Shown here: in pieces, positions 47,701 through 56,400 of the stretch
How the letters are laid out: each line of letters begins with the position of its first letter
Numbering within the stretch: position 1 is the stretch's first letter
DNA from: Euglena gracilis
Taxonomy: Eukaryota; Euglenida; Euglenophyceae; Euglenales
NCBI GenBank assembly: GCA_039621445.1
Contig: CP154957.1
Coordinates: forward strand, 22,838,761 to 22,902,760
Length of the DNA stretch: 64,000 bases
Reading direction: 5' to 3'
The notes under the pieces: model-generated
What the model was told of the DNA's origin: nothing
The model's input: only the letters and a program-made list of their open reading frames with translations
Database searches by the model: none
Program-made: the position numbers and the translations under genes

Positions 47701-48218
47701 GTTGTCCCATTGGGAGAAGGGCTAGGTGGCATCAAATATTATCAAAATTCGATTTGTCGGTTGGGTATATCCCGGGACGGGAGAATACCATAGCCGATTT
47801 ATTGTCAAGATGGGCTTACCCGGCCTCCCAAGCCTTGAAGGACATTTCAAGGCATGGGTCAGCCCTTGACACCGAGGAAATGAGGGAAATCATTCAAACT
47901 GAAAAATTGGAGGAAGCCGAATGTATGTGGCTACGGTGGTGGACCAACCAACCACAGCCAACACATACATTCGTGGAGTCACCACACGGGGTGGTGCTAC
48001 CACGGGGTCCGGGGACGCGGGTGGACGGTGCACACGACCGGGGGATAGGAAGTCAGAACCACTTGGAGGAACAAAACCCCAGGGGTTGGGTTCAACCTCC
48101 ACCCCCAAGGGAGAAAAAGGAAAACATGTTTCATTCTCAACTCGGGTTGACGAGTTTGGGAATGAGACAAGTCTTGTGGAGGAGGTCCAAGAGCCAAGGG
48201 GGGAGCATTTTCCATTGA
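44712..48218 (+). CDS. Pol of element II: C5-cytosine methyltransferase, protease, RT, RNase H
   Basis: 1168 residues. C5-methyltransferase: LDLFAGTGSVG (about 56-66), catalytic SPPC with Cys115, ENPRTG with Glu154, then IDYCQFLDWGYKKPTRFW. The protease active site is VDTGAQVNLV (Asp322). RT: ILDLRQAFHQQPL and PYIDDILI (Tyr739). RNase H: VLRVDVSRYAVG, REQETYAI, VLTDHKALES, TIADLLSRW. The frame is open back to 44598, directly after the Gag stop. After RNase H the frame drifts into noncoding sequence and integrase follows one frame back. Confidence 0.95.
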   Translation: MADSGCGEKHSSDQRPRFLNRTRYSWREGKCPRVPVLHSNLPQPNPLPSAQRPQALDLFAGTGSVGKRLAERGYEVLSIENAPWTDFHPHTDILTWDYRRYPVGFFEVIAASPPCNIYSTAYNPRPRDFSQADALVEKALEIINYFQPKLWWLENPRTGLLQNREVVKNLPYIDIDYCQFLDWGYKKPTRFWCCPAISQLRSVLCDGESCPNLVMGDNGQLRHRELLGGRKMKFTPRQKGRIPPLVIDYLLSAGDFQGDQRKEISQNSQDFEEWEIPDRCCHLANTLKVNQVLPIENELQLLTLSQTYLPNGDARQPRVLVDTGAQVNLVERSIVPKHLARSPRMPIRLVAANGQCVLGGDQCIKLKLGFQRRGTGQGGTQALYLEGEFYLANIEVDAILSFPWLAEHGLGVFPHHKALVFDDPNLTFLYGWDTRNQKRKSHKGKKKHNSQKRIGVVVSDFGESPENAPTTESLENEKVWLDLQKMNLHLPLQGFDMQPKFLGKKELHTIAKHLTESPAEDKAVNAIIQARDSGEKEDPRVVAFRDKNFQDFEGEVLGTEVPPDPPVRGPYGYAQIPLKEGAVPTRQKLFVLHGERFEAHKKVTQEWWDRKFVERLPKGTVSEWLSVTFVVPKKGGEWRGVVDMRGPNSQTRRVSYPLPVIEDLLVKQGVNMMFSILDLRQAFHQQPLDPESRPITCCSTPLGLFQWRVNVMGLTNASQQFQQMMEDRLFPVGDVADPYIDDILIRPRVGPGEDLLAAHDKDLRRVLEVLRKDRFVADKRKCRLFVKEVEFCGHVLGGGVRKPSPGKLMAIEKWELPQTITGLRAFLGFTNYYSSYVKDYAHIVACLQNKLKVSRVDGKKGSKKRISLEPSDIEAFEKIKSLLCSELILQHVKPDKPFVLRVDVSRYAVGATLEQLVGEDMAPTPEDVRAKRTVPVAFMSRKLTGSQRNWVPREQETYAIILALQKWESWIGLQPVLVLTDHKALESWAREVLDTPSCPIGRRARWHQILSKFDLSVGYIPGRENTIADLLSRWAYPASQALKDISRHGSALDTEEMREIIQTEKLEEAECMWLRWWTNQPQPTHTFVESPHGVVLPRGPGTRVDGAHDRGIGSQNHLEEQNPRGWVQPPPPREKKENMFHSQLGLTSLGMRQVLWRRSKSQGGSIFH

Positions 48219-49867
48219 CACCCACTTCTATACCAGCTTCACCAACGACGCCAACCCCTGAACCTGCTGCCGCGGCTACCACTGAGGTACCTGGGGCAGA
48301 CCGAGAATCACCTGTGTTGTCTTCAGGTGGTTTGAGTGGTGAGGGGGGGGAAGCCACTTCTACAACCGATTCCTCACCCATCCGCCCTGGTTCTGTGTGG
48401 GATTTATCGTGGAAGGAGGAATATTTAAAATGTCCCCGTTGGTCACCAATTTTTCAGGCTACCCAGGATTCAAAGGTGCCGTGGCCTGAAAATGTCAAGG
48501 TTTTTGGTGACAAAATGTTTTTCGAGGAGAGGCTTTGTGTGCCCAAATCTCTCCAAGAAAAACTCATTCGGGATCACCACTCATACCAAGGGCATGTGGG
48601 ATTCCCAAGGCTGTGGGAATGCATGTCCCTTAGGTATGATTGGGCTGATTCCTCACTCGCTCGAGAATTTGCTAAAGGAGTCATGGGCCTTTGTGGGACT
48701 TGCCAAGCGTGCCGAAGGCCGGCGAGTCTTAAGGGTTTAGTGGAATCTACACCCATACCCCCAGCCGTAATGTATTCGGTGGCCCTTGACATGTTTAGCA
48801 TGCCTCTCGTGGAGTGGGAAGGGAATTCTTACGACTCCATGCTTGTGTGTGTGGATCGTCACTCCGGTTGGATAGTGGCGATCCCCCACCTAGCAAAAGG
48901 ATTTACGGGAGCCAAGGCAGCCAAGCAAATGCTGTTGCATGCTTGGAGACCTTTTGGTGTCCCATCCATTATTACTTCCGATCTAGGCTCACATTTTGTC
49001 TCCGGTTGGTGGCAGACAATGTGTGCCTTGATGGGAATTAGGCAAGCCTACTCCCAGGCCTACCATCACCAGGCGAATGGTAGGGCGGAGAGGGCTGGCC
49101 AACAAATAATGGAACGGCTCAAAAAAATTCAGGTTGAGGACAAGTTGAATTGGGTTGAAGCCCTCCCCCAAGCACTAGATCGTATCCATGATACGTCGGG
49201 GGAGAGTGGCCTAAGCCCATTTCAAATTTTGTTCGGTCGACACCGTTCATTGGGTGGTTTACCTTATGAACCGTTAAGGGATTGTGAAGATGCCAGATCA
49301 TTTTTCTCTCGGCAAAGAGAAATTGATTTGGTAGTGGCTGGCAAAATGAATAATTTGCATGCCAAGCAATGTGCTCGGGCCAACCGTGGTTTAGACGGTT
49401 GGGAGCCATTGGAGGTGGGGAATCTGGTGTGGTACCTGAGACCCCCCGATAGTGGCACAAAATTGGATTCCCGTTGGTTGGGCCCTTGCAAGGTTACCGC
49501 AAGGGAGGGAATTCACTCCTACCTGATTGAGGTCAAACCGGGCCATATTATGAAGGCCCATCGGAAGGCTTTGAAGGTATATGTGGAGGACCCCACATCC
49601 GATAAGCCTATCCCCCTGTTTTTCCACCGGCGGACGGTACCTGAGGCGGAAGGTGCCCCAGATACCTGGTTAGTGGATAAAATCCTAAACCACAAGTTCG
49701 TTAAGGGAAAAATGTTTTTTTTAACGAAGTGGCAAGGGTTTGAGGAGGCGAATTGGGAACCGGTGGAACATTTTTTCCAGGAGTACAATAGCGACGTATT
49801 AGCGTATTGCCTGGGAAAAGGGTTGCCGTTAGATGTCTCTAAGGATTTAAAGACAACAGCAACCTGA
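47921..49867 (+). CDS. integrase with chromodomain, element II
   Basis: After a Thr/Gly/Pro-rich linker it carries an H-H-C-C zinc region (HHSYQGHVGFPRL ... CGTCQAC) and the D,D-35-E core: Asp290 (ALDMFSM), Asp354 (TSDLGSHF), Glu390 (GRAERAG). The C-terminal chromodomain is WLVDKILNHKFVKGK, FLTKWQGFEEANWEPVEHF. Chromodomains of such elements bind histone marks and direct insertion to chromatin. The frame overlaps Pol by about 300 bp at -1. Shared linker phrases (VTTR, VDEFGNE) are in this frame here but in the RNase H frame in element I. Confidence 0.93.
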   Translation: MYVATVVDQPTTANTYIRGVTTRGGATTGSGDAGGRCTRPGDRKSEPLGGTKPQGLGSTSTPKGEKGKHVSFSTRVDEFGNETSLVEEVQEPRGEHFPLTPTSIPASPTTPTPEPAAAATTEVPGADRESPVLSSGGLSGEGGEATSTTDSSPIRPGSVWDLSWKEEYLKCPRWSPIFQATQDSKVPWPENVKVFGDKMFFEERLCVPKSLQEKLIRDHHSYQGHVGFPRLWECMSLRYDWADSSLAREFAKGVMGLCGTCQACRRPASLKGLVESTPIPPAVMYSVALDMFSMPLVEWEGNSYDSMLVCVDRHSGWIVAIPHLAKGFTGAKAAKQMLLHAWRPFGVPSIITSDLGSHFVSGWWQTMCALMGIRQAYSQAYHHQANGRAERAGQQIMERLKKIQVEDKLNWVEALPQALDRIHDTSGESGLSPFQILFGRHRSLGGLPYEPLRDCEDARSFFSRQREIDLVVAGKMNNLHAKQCARANRGLDGWEPLEVGNLVWYLRPPDSGTKLDSRWLGPCKVTAREGIHSYLIEVKPGHIMKAHRKALKVYVEDPTSDKPIPLFFHRRTVPEAEGAPDTWLVDKILNHKFVKGKMFFLTKWQGFEEANWEPVEHFFQEYNSDVLAYCLGKGLPLDVSKDLKTTAT

Positions 49868-51709
49868 AAAAAGGGGGAAAGGGAGGTGAAAAAGGGCCTG
49901 GAGTGGTTGCCTGGGAAGGGGGAGGTCCGCCCTATGCCTCTTCACAGATGCAGGTGGACACCATCACAGGGCTGAGACCCTGGGGAAAAATGACGGGAGT
50001 TTCCTCGTCATTGGTTTCATTTTTTATTTCTCCCCTAAAGTTTTCATTCACCACCACACCCTGGTTTGGGTGAGGCTGGTGTGGGCAATCGAGGACATTT
50101 TATTGCCCCTGTTGATTTTTTTCCATTTTCCATTGAACTCCCGTGAAAGGATTTCAAAGGGGAATGAAGGATTCTCGTGGCTAGGGGGAAACCAGCCGGG
50201 AATCTTATTTTTTATACGGATGGGTGTTTTCCAATCAAAGGATCCCACCCCGGAACGGGAAGGGATGTTGCCAACAACAACAAAAGCAAAACGTTGAAAG
50301 AGTGCATGATTGCCACCCGTTTTGTTTATGTTGTTGTGGGTGGATTCCGGTTTGGAAGTTTCACCAAAATTTCTTAAAGAGGACAAACCACCGGAAGCAC
50401 AACCGTGGGTTTGTTCTCTTGACAACCTTCTCCAAGTATTGGAGGGGGGGTAATTGACAATGTGGTTTTGAGATTGCCCTGTCGGTTTGGCTGGGCTAAG
50501 CCATATTGCCAAATTTTCAAGTGGGGAAGGAACCCCCCCATAACGGTGTGCATGGTTTGCCACCACACTAAGGGGAGGCAAACCGGCACACAAGGAAGAC
50601 GCCGAAGCCCAACACCCCGAACTTCGACGAGGCGTTTGGCTCTGGCAACCATCACTATCCGTTTCGTTCACCTACTCAGGACGGATTATCAATTTGAAGT
50701 CTGGGACTCTGAATTGGATGAACTGAAGACGGAGTTCAAACTTTTTCAAAGAGTTGCTTTCTGGTATCCGTGTACGAGGAGCACGTGGAGTGAACGCGTG
50801 GAGATGACAATTTAGCCGTTTTACCCATGCCACTCGCTTGCCTGACCTCGTCACCACACACTTATTGTTTGCATCGAAAGAGGAATCTGTGATTTTTTTT
50901 GCGGGGGGGGGGCGACCCAGGTTTCAAGGCGGTGGGCTTTGAATGGGTCCCACCCTCTTTTCCCTTCCCACGGGTTGATGATACTCGTGGGGGGGAGTCC
51001 CTTTCTCCAATCGGTTCGATTGGCTATTTTATCATACCCCCCCACCTTTGGGCAAGTGGAGCCCGAAACCCCGGTCGGCTTGATCGGGGGGGGGGGCATG
51101 TTATTACTTCCAAAAAAAAAAGAAGTGAGTGGTCTTCTTCAACCTCCCCGCCGGGGGGGGGCAAGGCAAACCCTCCATTTGCTTGGGGGGGGGGGCGGTT
51201 GCCCAAGGCTTTCCCCTCGGGGGGGGGCAAGTCAAGCCCACCTCTCGCCGGGGGGGGGGCAATCTTCTCCCCAAGTCTTTCCCCTCGGGGGGGGCAAGTC
51301 AAGCCCACCTCTCGCCGGGGGGGGGGGGGGGCAAGGTTTTCCCCAAGGCCTTCCCCTCGGGGGGGGGGGCTGATTTTCATCCATCACCGAAAGGATTTTT
51401 GGTGATAATGGACCCTCCATTCCCTTCACGGTTGGGAATGCCGTGGGGGGGGTGATTCTTATCCATTCAAAAAGAATTTTTTTTGAGTGGTGTCGGCCCC
51501 CCATTTCCTTCCGCGGTGGTGAGAACCGTGGGGGGGGGGGCTCGGTGTGGTGGAATGGGATCTATGGGTTATAGATTCCTCCTCACCGCTACGCCACCAC
51601 TTATTCACATTGCCGAACAATGTTATCGCGTGTTGCAAAAAATCAAAGTGTCTTTCATTCCCATCCCAAGGAAGCGAGAAGGGGGGGTGAAAACCCCGAC
51701 TTTCGTCGC
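49868..51709. other. 1.8-kb 3' untranslated region of element II
   Basis: No conserved ORF. The first 1 kb is mixed sequence. From 50900 on it is dominated by poly-G runs, including a three-unit array at about 51165-51371. It ends in a PPT. Confidence 0.7.
51165..51371. repeat. G-run tandem array near the 3' end of element II
   Basis: Three units of about 66 bp with the phrases gcaagtcaagcccacctctcgccggggg and ttcccctcggggggg. The G-runs of 7-14 bases could form quadruplexes and are also PPT-like. Confidence 0.8.
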
Positions 51710-51720
51710 AAGGGGGGGAG
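51710..51720 (+). promoter_or_regulatory. polypurine tract of element II
   Basis: aagggggggag lies directly 5' of the 3' LTR, where plus-strand DNA synthesis of an LTR element starts. Confidence 0.8.
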
Positions 51721-52818
51721 TGACGACCTTTTGAGGTCGACCGCCGGGCGGCGGAGTTTTTCCTTTTTAGAAGGCCTTTTTAAGGGCGGTTTAGCTCTAA
51801 TTTTAAGGCTTTCTAAAGATTTCCATTAAAATTCCCTCTCCTAGGGCGCCCATGGTTTGGTTGTGCAAGGAGAGAGATTGAGTGATGCTAGGTATTCCCA
51901 AATGGTGATTTTGGGTTTATTTAGCACATTTTAAGCTTTTTATGCATTTTTCCTTTGGTTTTAAGGGAAAATGTTGGATTTGGTGAGAGCGCTTGCAAGC
52001 GCTTGGAACAGAATTTTAAGAGATTGGCGCCTGAGTTCCTGGAGTTTTTGCAGGGGTTTGCAAAGCTCAATAATGATTGAATTCAGCATAATTTATCAAA
52101 ATCAATGGGGGAAACCTTGATTTTGACCTGGGTTGGTTGATTTTGATGCAATGGGCAAGGATTTGGGATTTGAGAGCGCTTAGGAATCAGCGCACTCAAT
52201 CCTAAATTTAACTGCCCATCAAGGGCATCAAAATCATTTTCTCCTCACAGGGTTTTCCTCTTTTTACTCCTTGGCATTGTCAATTGGTGCAATCACAAAC
52301 AGTTATCATTGTGAATTCAAGTGTTGGAATTACATTTGCAAATGGAAAGTCCAATTGAGAACAATCAATCATTTGAAGAAGGTGAGGTTTGTCTTCCCCC
52401 CACCTCATCTGTGGGAAAAGGGGCAGGGGGGTGGGACTCTTCAACTCAGGCAACCACTGGCCAAATTTCACCCCAAAACCCCCTTTTTGGCCCAGAAACT
52501 GTGAGAAATGACACCCAGGGGGGGGGTGTTGGCTCTCACTGGTTCAGCTGAGCAGGGAGGGGTTGAAACCCCAAAGGCACCCCCCTTGGAGATCCCAGTG
52601 ACACCCCCCTCAGGGGTCGGGGAGGGTCCACTGGGAAGTTACTCCTTGGAAATGATGGCCCAGTTTCGGCCACAGGGGGGGCCAGAATGGGAAAAACTTT
52701 CCGACACAAGTCGGCTCGAGGAGCCAGAAAACGATCCTACGCCGGAAACTGGCCCGGGGCGGGGGTTTCCGCTTCACCCCAGTACTGCCGTGGGACATGG
52801 CAGCACTGGTGTGAAACA
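51721..52818 (+). repeat. 3' LTR of element II
   Basis: 1098 bp, the same ends and length as the 5' LTR. It is followed by taag, which duplicates 39782-39785. Confidence 0.95.
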
Positions 52819-52826
52819 TAAGGCGA

Positions 52827-53603
52827 GTGTTGGGGGCACTGCGGGAACACCGCCTGGTCGTGAACAAAAAGAAGTGCCGCTTCTTCGTAAGAGAAGTGGA
52901 GTTCTGTGGCCAAATCCTGGTGGGAGGAAAACGGAGGCCAGCCCCGGGCAAACTCATGGCGCTGGAGAAGTGGGAGGAGCCCCGCACGATCACAGCCCTC
53001 AGGGGCTTTCTGGGCTTCACCAACTACTACTCCAGCTACGTGAAGGAGTATGCCTTGTATGCAGCCCCCCTGATGGAACTCCTCAAGGTGGGACGTGTGG
53101 AAGGGAAAAAAGGCAGCAAACAACCTGTGAAATTCGGCCAAGTGGAACGGGAGGCCTTCACCGCCCTGAAGCAGGAGCTCCTCCGGGGATTGGAGCTCCA
53201 CACCATCAACCCGGACCAGCCATTCATTCTCCGGGTTGATGCGAGCGACAAGGCGGTGGGGGCAGCCCCTGAACAGTTTTTGGAGCCAACGGAGGGGATG
53301 CCCACAGCCGTGGAGGCCACCACACGGAAAACCGTGCCTGTGGCCTTCTGCTCCAGGAAGCTCACGGCTGGGCAGGTGAAGAGCTGGTCTCCGCGAGAGA
53401 AGGAGACTTACGCCATCATCCTGGCCCTCCAAAAATGGGCCTCCTACATCGGCCTGCAGCCGGTGTTGGTCCTCACGGACCACAAGTCCCTGGAGGCCTG
53501 GGCCAAGGAAACCCTGGACACGCCCAGCGGACCTGCGGGAAGGCGGGGACGCTGGCATGAAATGTTCTCCCGGTTTGACCTTCACGTGGTCTACATTCCG
53601 TAA
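52827..53603 (+). CDS. RT end and RNase H of element I
   Basis: It continues the RT: LVVNKKKCRFFVREVEFCG, ALEKWEEPRTITALRGFLGF. RNase H follows (FILRVDASDKAVGAAP, REKETYAIILAL, VLTDHKSLEAW). The frame is in register with 37414-39708 once element II and one taag copy are removed. A TAA at 53601-53603 stops the frame at the position of the Gly in YIPG. Confidence 0.9.
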   Translation: MLGALREHRLVVNKKKCRFFVREVEFCGQILVGGKRRPAPGKLMALEKWEEPRTITALRGFLGFTNYYSSYVKEYALYAAPLMELLKVGRVEGKKGSKQPVKFGQVEREAFTALKQELLRGLELHTINPDQPFILRVDASDKAVGAAPEQFLEPTEGMPTAVEATTRKTVPVAFCSRKLTAGQVKSWSPREKETYAIILALQKWASYIGLQPVLVLTDHKSLEAWAKETLDTPSGPAGRRGRWHEMFSRFDLHVVYIP

Positions 53604-53612
53604 AAGGAAAAC

Positions 53613-54137
53613 GTGGTGGCGGATGCCCTCAGCAGATGGGCATATCCTGCCTCCAAGGCATTTGCCGACATCAGCCTCCACGGGAGCGAGGAGGATGATG
53701 AGGCAATGAGGGCCATGATCGAAGAAGAACGGAGGGAAGAGCGAGAATGCGGGACACCGCACGGGGGGGAGGAACTCCACGTGGCGGTAACAACACGCAG
53801 TGGGAGAGACACAGCAGCACAGCACAGACCTGGCCCCAGCCCCACAGAGGGGGAGGGGGCTGAGGATTCAGTGCCAGGGGGCCCTGGCCCTGACCCCACA
53901 GGGGGGGAGGGGCCTGTGGACGCCCCCTCGGGAGATTCGGGTCCCATCCTCATGGGAGGGGAGGGACCTGGGGTACCTGGGTTGGACACGCGGGAGACAC
54001 GAGGTTCCCCACGTGCCCATCTTTTCGTGGATGAATTCGGGAATGAACAGCCGGCAAGAAGGGGGGGACCTGAGGAACACCAACCGGGGCGAAGAGTTCT
54101 GAGTGAGGACCTGCAGCTGACCCCCCCCCATCGATGA
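53613..54137 (+). CDS. RNase H end and linker of element I
   Basis: Same frame as the preceding segment, after the TAA. It reads VADALSRWAYPASKAF with the last RNase H Asp. A Gly/Pro/Glu-rich linker containing LHVAVTTRSG and FVDEFGNEQ leads toward integrase, which lies one base forward. Confidence 0.8.
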   Translation: MVADALSRWAYPASKAFADISLHGSEEDDEAMRAMIEEERREERECGTPHGGEELHVAVTTRSGRDTAAQHRPGPSPTEGEGAEDSVPGGPGPDPTGGEGPVDAPSGDSGPILMGGEGPGVPGLDTRETRGSPRAHLFVDEFGNEQPARRGGPEEHQPGRRVLSEDLQLTPPHR

Positions 54138-54165
54138 TCCCCACCGGGGGGATCTCGGGGAACCT

Positions 54166-55755
54166 GTGGGGGAACCAATTTCACTTTCTCCAGACACGGG
54201 GGTGCACACCCAGGAGGAGGTGGAGGAGGATCCCTCCATCCCAGTGATGGACAGGGATTGGTCACGGGCATATGAAAATTGCCCTGTGTGGGGGCCTGTT
54301 TATGCAAGTGTGCAGGCCCCTGCAGGAGAGTGGCCTGAGGGAGTCCGTCTGTACGAGGACAAAATGTACACGGACGGGCTCCTCTGTGTGCCCACCAGCC
54401 TGATGGGGCTCGTGGTCCGGGCCCACCACGGGGACGCGGGCCACCCAGGAGCCTCCAGGCTCTGGCACAAGATGGGGCGGTGGTACAGGTTCGCTGATCC
54501 AAGGGGGGCTGAGAATATCACCCAAGGCATCCAGCGGCAATGTGAAATCTGCCAAGCCTGTGACCCCTCTCGAGCACCTTTCAAGTGTGCTCTCGAAGCC
54601 ACCCCTGTGCCACCGTTCCTCATGGACAGTGTGGCAGTGGACCTGTTCGCCATGCCTGAGGTGACCCACGAGGGCCAGGTGTATGATTATCTGGCCCTGT
54701 GCGTGGACCGTGAGAGTGGGTGGACAGTGGCCACCCCCCACAAGTACAAGGGCCTGACAGCCGAGGTGGTGGCCAAGGCCATGTTCCGCCACTGGGACAT
54801 GTTCGGGGTTCCCTCTGTGGTGACCTCGGACCGTGGCCCCCACTTCGCTTCGGCTTGGTGGCAAACAATGTGCGCCGCCATGGGGTTGAGGCGAGCCTAC
54901 GGGCAGGCCTACCACCACCAGGCCAACGGTCGGGCAGAGGTGGCAGGCCAACGGGTGATGAACACTCTGTCCAAGCTCATCGCTGACCTGTCGGAGAAGG
55001 AGGCCTCATGGGTGGTGCTGTTACCCAAGGCCCTCCGGCACCTGCAGGATGTGCCAGGGGAGTCCGGCTTGTCACCCTACGAGGTGGTCTTCGGGCGGCA
55101 CCGGCCACTCCAAGGCCTGCCCCACCAGCCCCCACGAGAGGCCGAGGGGGCAGCCGACTTCATGGCACGGATGCGGGCTATGGACGAGAAGGTGGCCTTA
55201 ACCTTGAATGCCTTGCACACCAAACGGTGGGCTTCCATCAACGCCAAGAGAAGGGACCCACCTCCCCTGGAGGTTGGTGCCGTGTGGTACCGTCCCGAGA
55301 CACAGCCGGGCACAGACAAGTTGGCCACCAAGTGGAAAAGGGGGACTGTGGTGGCCCGCCGGGGTCGCCACTCATATGTGGTGGAGCTGGCCCCGGGGGC
55401 CCGCCAAGAGACACACCGGAGCCAACTTAAGCTCCACGCGGAGGACGAGTTCTCCACCGACCCCCTCCCACTGTTCTATTTCAATGACAAGGCGGCCCCC
55501 CTGGAGGTGGGACCGGATGAGTGGGTGGTGGAGGAGATTGTGGGCAGCCGGAACCACCCGGAAACGGGGGTCCCGGAATTTCAGGTGAGGTGGAAAAATT
55601 GGGATCCGACGGATCTCCAATGGCTGCCTTGGTCGGATTTCTTACCCTCCTACAACGAGGATGTGGTGGATTATTGTGCAGCCAAGGGGATTCCGTTGGA
55701 GGTGGTGGGACTTCTCCGCCCCGGGAAGAGGGGGGGGCAGGGACGGGGTCAATAA
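54166..55755 (+). CDS. integrase with chromodomain, element I
   Basis: 529 residues. H-H-C-C zinc region (HHGDAGHPGASRL ... CEICQAC). Catalytic Asp159 (VDLFAMP), Asp222 (TSDRGPHF) and Glu258 (GRAEVAG), with 35 residues between the last two. The chromodomain is EWVVEEIVGSRNHPETG, FQVRWKNWDPTDLQWLPW. The core is intact with no stops, although upstream Pol is broken. The ATG is only the first in frame; translation would come from Pol by frameshift. Confidence 0.95.
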   Translation: MGEPISLSPDTGVHTQEEVEEDPSIPVMDRDWSRAYENCPVWGPVYASVQAPAGEWPEGVRLYEDKMYTDGLLCVPTSLMGLVVRAHHGDAGHPGASRLWHKMGRWYRFADPRGAENITQGIQRQCEICQACDPSRAPFKCALEATPVPPFLMDSVAVDLFAMPEVTHEGQVYDYLALCVDRESGWTVATPHKYKGLTAEVVAKAMFRHWDMFGVPSVVTSDRGPHFASAWWQTMCAAMGLRRAYGQAYHHQANGRAEVAGQRVMNTLSKLIADLSEKEASWVVLLPKALRHLQDVPGESGLSPYEVVFGRHRPLQGLPHQPPREAEGAADFMARMRAMDEKVALTLNALHTKRWASINAKRRDPPPLEVGAVWYRPETQPGTDKLATKWKRGTVVARRGRHSYVVELAPGARQETHRSQLKLHAEDEFSTDPLPLFYFNDKAAPLEVGPDEWVVEEIVGSRNHPETGVPEFQVRWKNWDPTDLQWLPWSDFLPSYNEDVVDYCAAKGIPLEVVGLLRPGKRGGQGRGQ

Positions 55756-55851
55756 GGGGGGAGAGGGGCAGGAGGTGGAGGCGAGGGGACGGCGGGTGCG
55801 GGGATTGTGGTGGTGGCGGAGCACACGCACATCCTTCGCTCTTGTGCGTAG

Positions 55852-56376
55852 GATGCAGCGCTACGTGCCCCGTCGCCCCTACGTCCCTGGACCTCTCCCC
55901 GTCGCCCCCCGCCACCATCGGCCGCCGAGGCGGAGGCCGCCCTCCTCACCCTCTTGCCCGCCCCCAAGCGCCCCCGCCTGGACACCCCCGCGGAACCTCC
56001 CCAGCCGGCCGACTCCCCCCGACCACCGTCCCCCACACGCCCGGAGGACCTCCGCTCCCTGCTGGCCTACCTCGAGGGGCTGGCGGCGGAGGTGGAGCAC
56101 CTCCGGAGCGTGGTGGGGCGGTTGGTGGGCGAGGGAGCGCCGCAGCGGGTGGATGCGGAGGTGCAGGCGGAGGCGCCTGGCGAAGGGGACGACCAGGGGA
56201 GCGAGGAGGAGGCAAGCGAGTCGGGGTCGTTGGACCTCCTCGCCGCGGCTGCCACGGCCGGGGATCCCGAGGCCGAGGACGCCGAAGGGGACCAGGTCGG
56301 GGAGCCCGGCGGGGTGCTCCAACTGCTCCTCGCGGAGTTCGAGCCCTTGTGGCCCGGCTCCGATGAGGATCCCTAA
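55852..56376 (+). CDS. possible extra 3' ORF of element I
   Basis: An open frame after a splice-acceptor-like cttgtgcgtag. It is Pro/Ala-rich with the basic PAPKRPRLD (NLS-like), a heptad-like PEDLRSLLAYLEGLAAEV and an acidic C-terminus ending LWPGSDEDP. There is no ATG in this frame; it may be spliced or fused. The composition matches the GC-rich chromodomain ORF. No known domain. Confidence 0.45.
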   Translation, partial: DAALRAPSPLRPWTSPRRPPPPSAAEAEAALLTLLPAPKRPRLDTPAEPPQPADSPRPPSPTRPEDLRSLLAYLEGLAAEVEHLRSVVGRLVGEGAPQRVDAEVQAEAPGEGDDQGSEEEASESGSLDLLAAAATAGDPEAEDAEGDQVGEPGGVLQLLLAEFEPLWPGSDEDP

Positions 56377-56400
56377 GCCCCCCCCGCCGACCCAGACGTA

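Larger units (their letters stand above)
39786..52818 (+). mobile_element. Ty3/gypsy chromodomain element II, full length, inserted in element I
   Basis: 13,033 bp with two 1098-bp LTRs (TG...CA) differing at about nine positions by eye, a PBS, a PPT and a complete domain set. The 4-bp duplication is taag (39782-39785 and 52819-52822); ataag is possible if the LTR ends one base earlier. The high LTR identity indicates a recent insertion. Removing it with one duplication copy joins the RT of element I in frame. Confidence 0.95.
52819..56400 (+). mobile_element. Ty3/gypsy element I, 3' part
   Basis: It resumes RT at the codon where element II entered, then RNase H, integrase and chromodomain, and a possible extra ORF. 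No LTR or PPT follows on this strand. The matching 3' LTR appears inverted at 62605-63273. Confidence 0.85.
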
